Of a stretch of DNA of 64,000 nucleotides, positions 34,166 to 41,414 are shown one piece after another. The position numbers and the translations under genes were made by a program. Within the stretch, counting starts at the first letter, position 1, and each line of letters opens with the position of its first letter. The stretch covers positions 1 through 64,000 of the forward strand of contig NZ_JAAAMJ010000010.1 in assembly GCF_010500835.1 (NCBI RefSeq). Reading direction: 5' to 3'. This DNA comes from Aurantimonas aggregata (GTDB taxonomy: Bacteria; Pseudomonadota; Alphaproteobacteria; Rhizobiales; Rhizobiaceae). The notes below the pieces were generated by a model. That model was given only the letters and a program-made list of their open reading frames with translations. It was not told where the DNA came from and did no database searches.

Positions 34166-34546
34166 GTGCAACCCGGATCCGCCGAGGGCGAGTGGCGCGA
34201 GGACTGCGCGCCGCGCCGCGTGCTCGAAATCTTCGCCACCAAATGGACCAGCATGGTCCTGCACACGCTGCATGTCCGCCACGACGGCCGCGCCCGCACC
34301 GGCGTCCTGCAGCGCAGCCTGCCGGGCATCTCGAAGAAGATGCTGACCCAGACCTTGCGCGAGATGGAATCCAGCGGCCTCGTCACCCGGCATGTCGAGG
34401 GAACCGTGCCGCCGGCGGTGGAATACCGGCTGACCGACCTCGGCAATCGCTTCGTCGAGCCGGTCGAGTTGCTGTACGAATGGGGAAGACGGAACGCCGA
34501 CGCGCTCGACCAGATGGGCAGCCGCACGACGGCGCGGCGGGTCTAG
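34166..34546 (+). CDS. HxlR-family transcriptional regulator
   Basis: The 126-residue winged-helix protein has the family pattern CAPRRVLEIFATKWTSMVLHTL, LQRSLPGISKKMLTQTLREMESSGLVTRHVEGTVPPAVEYRLTDLG. The Cys15 before the first helix is the position used for redox or electrophile sensing in related HxlR/HypR proteins. It is divergent from the SDR gene and probably represses it. Confidence 0.9.
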   Translation: MQPGSAEGEWREDCAPRRVLEIFATKWTSMVLHTLHVRHDGRARTGVLQRSLPGISKKMLTQTLREMESSGLVTRHVEGTVPPAVEYRLTDLGNRFVEPVELLYEWGRRNADALDQMGSRTTARRV

Positions 34547-34614
34547 GATTGGCTTGTACCTGCACGATGGAAAAGTAAGCCGGAGAGTGTTCGGGCGTTC
34601 GGCAAGACCGACGC

Positions 34615-35502
34615 CTAGGCGCGCCTGCCCTCGGACGAGTCGGCTTTGGTGTCCCTGACGGGCGGCAGGCCGAACAGCCGCCCGTATTCCCGCGTGAACT
34701 GCGGGACGCTCTCGTAGCCGACCGCGTAGGCCGCTGCGCTGGCGGACACGCCTTCGGACATCATCAGCCGTCGCGCCTCGATCAGGCGAAGCTGTTTCTG
34801 GAACTGGAGAGGCGACAGCGAGGTCACAGCGCGGAAATGCTGGTGGAAGGAGGACGGTCCCATCCTGGCCTCTGCCGCCAGTTGCCGGATCGACAGCGGC
34901 TGGGCATATGCCGAGCGGATGACCGCCACGGACCGGGCGATCCGGGCCACATGACTGTCGGGTGTTCCGAGCTGGCGGATGGCCTGGCCGTGCCGGCCGG
35001 CCAGCAGCCAGTAATGCATCTCGCGCATGAGTTGCGCTTGCAGGATCGGCACCGAACGCGGTCGCTCGAGAAGCCGCATCAACCGAAGCGCCGCGTCGGC
35101 CACCTCCGCATCGGTCGGATCGACGCGCACCGCCGCGTCCTCGGACACGAGGACGGCTCTCATCTCCACCGCCAGCTCGGCAATCACCGTCCTGTCGAGT
35201 TCCATGACGAGCGAATAGTAGGGCGCGGCCGAGCTGGCCCGGGTGACCTGGCTGACCGTCGGGACATCGGCGGTTATCAGCAGCGACTCCCCCGCGGAGA
35301 ACGCGAACTGCCTTGTGCCAAGGGTGACGGCCTTGCTGCCCTGGACGACGAGACAGACAAGCGGACGCGAGATGTCGTGCAGCAGGCCGCTGGGTCTCAC
35401 GGCGCGGACGGTCGAAAGGCCGGCAATGGGCGTCGGAGCCATTCCCGTCTTGCTGCCATGGGTGTCGGCGTGATGCCGGATGGCGTCCAGAAGCGTGTTC
35501 AT
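34615..35502 (-). CDS. AraC-family transcriptional regulator (AraC_N type)
   Basis: The 295-residue protein has an AraC_N cupin-like sensor (ISRPLVCLVVQGSKAVTLGTRQFAFSAGESLLITADVPTVSQV) and a C-terminal double helix-turn-helix (LSIRQLAAEARMGPSSFHQHFRAVTSLSPLQFQKQLRL, then SASAAAYAVGYESVPQFTREYGRLFG). It diverges from an SDR-tautomerase pair across about 160 bp. Regulators of this subfamily often control the adjacent oxidoreductase genes. Confidence 0.92.
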   Translation of the reverse strand: MNTLLDAIRHHADTHGSKTGMAPTPIAGLSTVRAVRPSGLLHDISRPLVCLVVQGSKAVTLGTRQFAFSAGESLLITADVPTVSQVTRASSAAPYYSLVMELDRTVIAELAVEMRAVLVSEDAAVRVDPTDAEVADAALRLMRLLERPRSVPILQAQLMREMHYWLLAGRHGQAIRQLGTPDSHVARIARSVAVIRSAYAQPLSIRQLAAEARMGPSSFHQHFRAVTSLSPLQFQKQLRLIEARRLMMSEGVSASAAAYAVGYESVPQFTREYGRLFGLPPVRDTKADSSEGRRA

Positions 35503-35663
35503 GCCCGGACGATAGGCGGAAGCGCATGTCGTTGCCTAGCCGTTCTGGAGTTTCAGGCAAGACTCCGCGAGCTTCAGGCAACAATAGCGAGGAGGCGGGG
35601 GCGATATCCGTCTCGGCGCACCAAGACGTGCCGATCCGGAAATTGCATCAGGGAAACCAGCCT

Positions 35664-36419
35664 ATGGCAAAGATCACTCTCGTCACCGGCGGCAGCCGCG
35701 GCCTCGGCCGCAATACCGCCCTCAGCATCGCCCGTCAGGGCGGCGACGTCGTCATCACCTACCAGAGCCGCGCGGATGCTGCCGCGGCCGTTGTGGCGGA
35801 AATCCGCGCCCTTGGCCGGAATGCCATCGCCCTGCACCTCGATGCGGGGAAGGTATCCAGCTTCGCCGCTTTCGCCGAAAGCCTGAGGCAGGCGTTGCGA
35901 GAAACTTGGCAGCGCGACAGCTTCGACGCCCTCGTCAACAATGCCGGTCACGGCGACCATGCGCTGATCGCCGACACCACCGAGGAGCAGTTCGACAAGC
36001 TCGTCGACGTCCACTTCAAGGGCGTCTTCTTCCTGACCCAGACGCTGCTGCCGTTGCTGGCCGACGGCGGGCGCATCGTCAACCTGTCGTCCGGGCTCAC
36101 GCGCGTCTCCGCCCCGGGATGGGCGGCCTACTCGGCCGTCAAGGGCGCCGTGGAAGTGCTGAGCCTCTACATGGCGAAGGAACTCGGCAGCCGGGGCATC
36201 GCCGTCAACACGGTGGCTCCGGGCGCGATCGAGACGGACTTCTTCGGCGGCGCCGTCCGCGACACGCCGGAGTTCAACAAGTACTTCGCCGAGATGACGG
36301 CGCTGGGCCGCGTCGGCGTGCCGGACGACATCGGCCCGATGATCGCCAGCCTCCTCTCCGAGGACAATCGCTGGGTCAATGCGCAGCGGATCGAGGTCTC
36401 CGGCGGCCAGGGAATCTAA
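35664..36419 (+). CDS. Classical SDR-family oxidoreductase
   Basis: The chosen ATG gives 251 residues with TGGSRGLG at 8-15, NNAGHG, the catalytic Ser in IVNLSSG and YSAVK near residue 157, and VAPGAIETDF. This is a complete classical SDR, probably NADP-dependent. An earlier in-frame start would add 46 polar residues without homology. The substrate is unknown. It lies 119 nt before a tautomerase gene. Confidence 0.92.
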   Translation: MAKITLVTGGSRGLGRNTALSIARQGGDVVITYQSRADAAAAVVAEIRALGRNAIALHLDAGKVSSFAAFAESLRQALRETWQRDSFDALVNNAGHGDHALIADTTEEQFDKLVDVHFKGVFFLTQTLLPLLADGGRIVNLSSGLTRVSAPGWAAYSAVKGAVEVLSLYMAKELGSRGIAVNTVAPGAIETDFFGGAVRDTPEFNKYFAEMTALGRVGVPDDIGPMIASLLSEDNRWVNAQRIEVSGGQGI

Positions 36420-36538
36420 GGCCGCGCAGATTGCCGGGCCGCATGTGCCGCTGGGCACGGTGCGGTCCCCTCGTCGTCCGACGTCGAAACCCCGGGGACG
36501 CTTGCGACAGCATCCGGGTCACCTTCCAGGAAACAGCC

Positions 36539-36967
36539 ATGCCGAAAATGATCATCCATGCGCCCGAGGGCACTTTCGACGCGGTATCGCGCGAGAGACT
36601 CGCGACGGCGCTGACCGTCCATGGCCTCGCGTGCGAGGCGCTCCCAGACACGGCCTTCGTGCGCAGCACGGTTTGGGTCTACTTCAACGATTACCCGGCC
36701 GATGCGGTCTTCATGGGCGGCAAGCCGGCGACCGCGAAGATCATCAGCCTGGTGATCTATGTCTTGCAGGGCGGCCTCGACGCCGATGGCAGGAAAAGGC
36801 TGATCGCGGGTGCGACCGACCTGCTGGCAGAGCACGCGGGACTCACCGGCCGCATCCCCGCCTACGTCGTCATCCGGGAGGTGCCCGAAGCCGACTGGGG
36901 AATATTCGGGCAGCAGGGCGACCTCGCGGCTCTTCGTGCCACACCATGGGATGCACCGCCCCTCTGA
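36539..36967 (+). CDS. Tautomerase-family protein
   Basis: The 142-residue protein begins MPKMIIHAPEGTF, so removal of Met exposes the N-terminal Pro that is the catalytic base in the tautomerase superfamily. Two beta-alpha-beta units are visible (PKMIIHAPEGTFDAVSRERL and KIISLVIYVLQGGLDADGRKRLIAGATDLLAEH), and it ends with EADWGIFGQQGDL. Its reaction is unknown. It probably shares a transcript with the upstream SDR. Confidence 0.82.
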   Translation: MPKMIIHAPEGTFDAVSRERLATALTVHGLACEALPDTAFVRSTVWVYFNDYPADAVFMGGKPATAKIISLVIYVLQGGLDADGRKRLIAGATDLLAEHAGLTGRIPAYVVIREVPEADWGIFGQQGDLAALRATPWDAPPL

Positions 36968-37227
36968 CGAGAACCGTTCGGCACGGAACGGTCCCCGGCG
37001 ACGGGGGAGGTGCATCTCGACTGCGGTCCAGGCCAGCTTGAAAGTAAACGGCTAGGCGTGGCGAAGGGGCCGGGTCCCGACGCCGGACGTCTGTCGAGGA
37101 AAGGCACGGGGGGAAGAGGGAAAACGGCTGTGGCTTCACCAGCGGTTGCAAGTTGATAGTCGACTTGCGAAATAGCGCCATCAAGGACCGCCCTGCCTGC
37201 CGAGCCGCGCAGGCTGCTGGAGATGAG

Positions 37228-38238
37228 ATGACCACCACCGCCGAGAGCCTGAAGCCGCTTCTCTGGGAACCGAAGAACCTGGTGCGCGCCGTGGAGGCGG
37301 CCGGGGTGACGCTCTGGTCGTGGAACGTCGACACCGACGCGCTGGCGATGGACGACCATGCCTACGATCTGTGGGGAATCCCGCGCGGCACCGACGTCAA
37401 GTTCGAGGATCTGTCGGCGCATATCCACCCGGCCGACCGCGACCGCGTGCGGGCGGCCTTCAACGCCACGCGGGCGATCGTCGGCGCCTACGAGATCGAT
37501 TTCCGCATCATGATCGGCGACGAGCTGAAATGGATCTCGGCGCGCGGGCAGGGCGACGACGTCGGCATGGTCCGGCGGATCATGTTCGGCATCTTCATCG
37601 ACGTCACAGGCCGCAAGCAGGCCGAGGAGGGGCGCGAGCTGCTCGCCGGCGAGATGAGCCACCGTGTCAAGAACCTCCTCGCCATCGCCTCCGGCCTTAC
37701 CGCCATCACCTCGCGCTCGACCAAGACCACGGAGGACATGGCCCGCGAGCTGACACAGCGGCTGACGGCGCTCGGCCGGGCCCACGATCTCGTCCGGCCG
37801 ATCGCCGGGCAGACCGAGGCGGCCTCCGCGCTGCTCGGCGATCTTTTGACCGTGCTGCTCGCGCCCTACGACGATCTCGGCGCCTTCAGCGGCCGCATCC
37901 GGGTCTCGGTGCCGCGCATGAGCGTCGGCGACTCGGCGACAACGATCCTCGCGCTGATCGTCCACGAACTCGCCACCAACTCGCTGAAATATGGCGCGCT
38001 GTCCGTCGATACCGGCACGCTCGACGTCTCCTGCTCGGCGCATGACGAGGCCGTCACGCTGGTCTGGACCGAGAGCGGCGGACCGAAGGTCTCGCCGCGC
38101 TCGGGCGTCGGCGGCTACGGCAGCAAGCTGATCGAGCGCAGCGTCGCCGGCCATCTGCGCGGCAAGATCGACTACAACTGGGCCGAAAGCGGCCTCATCG
38201 TGACGCTGAAGGTCGATCCCGCCCGCCTGGCCGAGTAG
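37228..38238 (+). CDS. HWE-family PAS histidine kinase
   Basis: The 336-residue soluble kinase has an N-terminal PAS domain (about residues 20-130, WSWNVDTDALAMDDHAYDLWG to FIDVTGRKQAEEG) and an HWE kinase core with the phospho-acceptor His in GEMSHRVKNLLAIASGL, HELATNSLKYGAL and the W/E motif LVWTESGGP. HWE kinases are characteristic of Rhizobiales and often act in light or general stress signalling. GGAG precedes the ATG. It has no response regulator neighbour and is paralogous to the broken gene at 21248. Confidence 0.92.
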   Translation: MTTTAESLKPLLWEPKNLVRAVEAAGVTLWSWNVDTDALAMDDHAYDLWGIPRGTDVKFEDLSAHIHPADRDRVRAAFNATRAIVGAYEIDFRIMIGDELKWISARGQGDDVGMVRRIMFGIFIDVTGRKQAEEGRELLAGEMSHRVKNLLAIASGLTAITSRSTKTTEDMARELTQRLTALGRAHDLVRPIAGQTEAASALLGDLLTVLLAPYDDLGAFSGRIRVSVPRMSVGDSATTILALIVHELATNSLKYGALSVDTGTLDVSCSAHDEAVTLVWTESGGPKVSPRSGVGGYGSKLIERSVAGHLRGKIDYNWAESGLIVTLKVDPARLAE

Positions 38239-38305
38239 GCTGGCGGATCACCGCCCGGGACGGCCGCCGGTTTCCCCCGGCTTACGGCCTTGCTAGCATC
38301 GCCCG

Positions 38306-38716
38306 ATGAACGAGACCCCGCCGAAACTGCTGTCCAGCGGCAACCCGCAGATCCCCAAGGGCGACGGCGATGGCCCCGTCCAGGCCTGGATCGCCGCTGC
38401 GCCCGGCTGGCAGGGCGACATCGGACGGCGCCTCGACCGGATCGTCGAGGACGTGTTTCCCGCCGTCCGCAAGGCGGTGAAGTGGAACACGCCGCTCTAC
38501 GGCAAGGACGACGGCTGGTTCTTCGCCATGTATTGCTACCGGCGTTATGTGCAGCTGACCTTCATGCAGGGCACATCCCTCGATCCGGTGCCGCCGGTGG
38601 CCTCGAAGGTCGCGGGCACGCGCTATGTCAATATCCGCGAGGCGGACGAACTCGACGCGGCGCAGATCGCCGACTGGCTGCGCCAGGCGGTCCAACTGCC
38701 GGGCGTCAGGCTTTAG
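38306..38716 (+). CDS. DUF1801 domain protein
   Basis: The 136-residue protein matches DUF1801 (YdhG-like): AWIAAAPGWQGDIGRRLDRIVEDVFPAVRKAVKWNTPLYG, GWFFAMYCYRRYVQLTFMQGTSL and the closing YVNIREADELDAAQIADWLRQA. The family has an alpha/beta fold of unknown function. It is followed 14 nt later by a LysE exporter gene and may be co-transcribed with it. Confidence 0.85.
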   Translation: MNETPPKLLSSGNPQIPKGDGDGPVQAWIAAAPGWQGDIGRRLDRIVEDVFPAVRKAVKWNTPLYGKDDGWFFAMYCYRRYVQLTFMQGTSLDPVPPVASKVAGTRYVNIREADELDAAQIADWLRQAVQLPGVRL

Positions 38717-38730
38717 AGGGGAGTGCGACC

Positions 38731-39363
38731 ATGCCGAGCATCGAGATCCTGGCGGCCTTCCTTCTGACGACGGCGGTGTTCGCCGTCATTCCGGGGCCGG
38801 CGATGCTCTATGCCGCGGCAAGGACCATGGCAGGCGGGCGCCGCGCCGGGATGATGGCGGTGCTCGGCCTGCATCTCGGCTGCTACGTCCACATCGCCGC
38901 CGCCGCAGGCGGGCTGTCGGTGCTGTTCCACGCCGTCCCCACGCTGTATCTCGCGGTCAAGCTCGCCGGCGCCGCCTATCTCGTCTGGCTCGGCATCCAG
39001 CTGTTCCGGACGGTCCCGGCCGACGAGGCGGACACGCCCCGCATGACGCCGCGCTCCGCCCGCCGCGCCTTCGCCGAGAGCGTCACGGTCGAGATCCTCA
39101 ATCCCAAGACGGCGATCTTCTTCCTCGCCTTCCTGCCGCAATTCGTCGATGCCGGCGCCGCCTTTCCGCTCTGGCTGCAGCTGGCGCTGCTCGGCGTCGC
39201 GGTGAACGTCATGTTTTCGCTGACCGACATCGTCTGCGTCGCGCTGGCCGGGCTGGTGGTCGAGCGGCTGAAACGCTCCAGCCGCACGCAGCGCCTCGTC
39301 CGCCGCGCCGGCGGCGCGATCCTCGTCGGCCTCGGCACCCAGCTGGCGCTGCAGCGGGGCTGA
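38731..39363 (+). CDS. LysE/RhtB-family amino acid exporter
   Basis: The 210-residue protein has about six membrane helices and the LysE signature FAVIPGPAMLYAAARTMAGGRRAG, then KLAGAAYLVWLGIQLFR, and NPKTAIFFLAFLPQFVD. The family exports amino acids or homoserine lactone-like compounds; the substrate is not predictable. GAGGGGAG precedes the start. Confidence 0.9.
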   Translation: MPSIEILAAFLLTTAVFAVIPGPAMLYAAARTMAGGRRAGMMAVLGLHLGCYVHIAAAAGGLSVLFHAVPTLYLAVKLAGAAYLVWLGIQLFRTVPADEADTPRMTPRSARRAFAESVTVEILNPKTAIFFLAFLPQFVDAGAAFPLWLQLALLGVAVNVMFSLTDIVCVALAGLVVERLKRSSRTQRLVRRAGGAILVGLGTQLALQRG

Positions 39364-39390
39364 AGCGGCAGGGGCCGGTCCGCGGCCGCG

Positions 39391-40620
39391 TCAGCGCTTG
39401 GCCGCGGCACCCGGTCGGTCCTGCTCGATCCGGGGCAGGAACCAGGCCAGCAGCCCGGCCAGCGGCAGGAACGAGCAGAAATGGTAGACGGCCTCGATGC
39501 CGTAGCGATCCGCCATGCCGCCGAGGATCGCCGCGGCGATGCCGCCGAGACCGAAATTCAGCCCGTAGAACAGCCCGCCGATGAGGCCGATGCGGTTGGG
39601 CAGCAGCTCCATCGCGTAGATCAGGATCGAGGCGAAGGCGCTCGCCATGATTAGGTTGATCGACACCGTCAGGACGCCCGTCCAGAACAGGTCGGCATAG
39701 GGCAGGATCAGGGTCAGCGGCAGCGGCCCGAGCACCGAGATCCAGATGATCCGGTAGCGCCCGATCCGGTCGCCGACGATGCCGCCGATCAGCGCGCCGG
39801 CCGCCGAGGCCATCAGGAAGACGAACAGCATCATCTGCGAGGCGGGGATCGACAGGCCGAAGCGCTCGATCAGGTAGAAGGTGTAGAACGAGCGGAAGCT
39901 CTCGCCATAGGCGTTCTTGGAGAACATCAGCAGCGTCAGGACGACGAGCCCGATGGCGATCGTCGACGTCGCGTGGCGCGGCAAATTCGCCTGATGGCCG
40001 GCGAGCGATTCCCTCACCGCCGCGAAATGAAGGCTGATCGCCGCCTGCTGCCGGCCGATCCAGGTCAGCAGCAGCATCGCCGAAAGCGCCGCCGCGGTGA
40101 ACCAGGCAAGGCTCGGCTGGCCCAGCGGCACGATGATCAGCGCCGCGCAGACCGGGCCGAGCGCGCCGCCGGCCTGGCCGCCGACCTGGAACATGCCTTG
40201 CGCAAGGCCCTGCCGCCCGCCCGCCGCATAGCGCGCCATGCGCGTCGCCTCCGGGTGGAAGATCGACGAGCCGATGCCGATCAGCGCCACCGCGACGAGG
40301 ATCGCCGCGTAGCTCGCCGCGAAGGCGAGGGCGATGAGGCCTGAGAGCGTGAACACCATGCCGATGACCGGCGAATAGGGCGCCGGGCGCCGGTCCGTGT
40401 AGACGCCGACCAGCGGCTGCAGCAGCGAGCCGGCGATCTGGAAGGTGAGGGTGATCAGGCCGATCTGCGCGAAGTCGAGATCGTAGCTGCGCTGGATGAT
40501 CGGATAGATCGCAGGGATCAGCGACTGCATCAGGTCGTTGAGGAAATGCGCGACGCCGAGGATCGCGAGGACCGCCATATAGGTGCGGGGCTTCAGCGAC
40601 TGGGCTGGGGCAGTGTTCAT
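39391..40620 (-). CDS. MFS transporter, fosmidomycin-resistance (Fsr)-like
   Basis: The chosen ATG gives 409 residues with twelve membrane helices. Family blocks are GVAHFLNDLMQSLIPAIYPI, GSLLQPLVGVYTDRRP, GIGSSIFHPEATRMARYAAGG, GMFQVGGQAGGALGP and NRIGLIGGLFYGLNFGLGGIAAAILG, which match the fosmidomycin-resistance efflux group. The physiological substrate is unknown. An upstream in-frame start would add 25 polar residues. Confidence 0.9.
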   Translation of the reverse strand: MNTAPAQSLKPRTYMAVLAILGVAHFLNDLMQSLIPAIYPIIQRSYDLDFAQIGLITLTFQIAGSLLQPLVGVYTDRRPAPYSPVIGMVFTLSGLIALAFAASYAAILVAVALIGIGSSIFHPEATRMARYAAGGRQGLAQGMFQVGGQAGGALGPVCAALIIVPLGQPSLAWFTAAALSAMLLLTWIGRQQAAISLHFAAVRESLAGHQANLPRHATSTIAIGLVVLTLLMFSKNAYGESFRSFYTFYLIERFGLSIPASQMMLFVFLMASAAGALIGGIVGDRIGRYRIIWISVLGPLPLTLILPYADLFWTGVLTVSINLIMASAFASILIYAMELLPNRIGLIGGLFYGLNFGLGGIAAAILGGMADRYGIEAVYHFCSFLPLAGLLAWFLPRIEQDRPGAAAKR

Positions 40621-40789
40621 CTCGGACCGTCCGTCACGCATCCCGGCACCGATGCCGGGCGCAGTCGGCCTACGCCGAAGCGGCGGCGACTGCAAACCCT
40701 ATGGCGGCCATACCTCTTGGCGGGCCGGGCGACGCGCCGGCCAGGCGCCGCCCGCCGACCGCGACCACCACGCGCCGCTCGCGCCCCCG

Positions 40790-41188
40790 CTATGCCTCGT
40801 GTCGGCTGTCGGATTCCCGGTCGCGCTCGTATTGCCGGGCGCCCGGCACCGGCGGCAGCCAGGCCTCGCGGCGGATCGTCCAGAGCTCGTAGGTCGGCGT
40901 CAGCTGGCTCGGCTCGTCCAATGCCCCGAGGCTCACCTCGATCTCGTCCTCGCTCCGCCCGAACACCGAGGCGCCGCAGCGCGGGCAGAAGCTGCGCCCG
41001 GCAAAGTCGCGCGTCTCGCCGCTGACCGTCACCGCCGCCTCGGGAAAGATCGCCGACGCGTTGAACACCGACCCGCTCAGCCTGCGGCAGTCGAGACAAT
41101 GGCAGAGCCCCACCCGATAGGGCGCGCCGGTGGCGGTGATGCGGACGTCGCCACAGAGGCAGCCGCCGGTGAGTGGAGTCATGCTCAT
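40790..41188 (-). CDS. GFA-family zinc protein
   Basis: The 132-residue protein has the Cys pattern of the GFA/CENP-V fold: Cys10 and Cys12 (GGCLCGDV), Cys29, Cys31 and Cys34 (CHCLDC), Cys68 and Cys71 (CPRCGASVF), which bind two zinc ions. GFA enzymes were named for glutathione adducts of formaldehyde, but most members have no proven reaction. It stands alone. Confidence 0.9.
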   Translation of the reverse strand: MSMTPLTGGCLCGDVRITATGAPYRVGLCHCLDCRRLSGSVFNASAIFPEAAVTVSGETRDFAGRSFCPRCGASVFGRSEDEIEVSLGALDEPSQLTPTYELWTIRREAWLPPVPGARQYERDRESDSRHEA

Positions 41189-41414
41189 CCTCCCAAGAGG
41201 TTCAGGACGAACCGATGATGGCAGATTGCCGCGATCGCGCCACTCGCCTCGCCTGTCCCCGTGCCCTCGATCTGATGGCGAACCTCTCGCCAGACGATAA
41301 GCAGATTAGTACGCCTGCGGCCCCATCTTCCTCGGTCGGCACATCGAATTCGAGGCGGAGGGAACTGTGGCAACATTCGGGCGTTGGCCCTTGAGCATAA
41401 AGACGGAGAACCGC

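Noticed and set aside
33308-35584. A 758-residue minus-strand frame spanning the SDR, HxlR and AraC genes
   Set aside because: It crosses three well-supported genes in other frames and has no consistent motif content.
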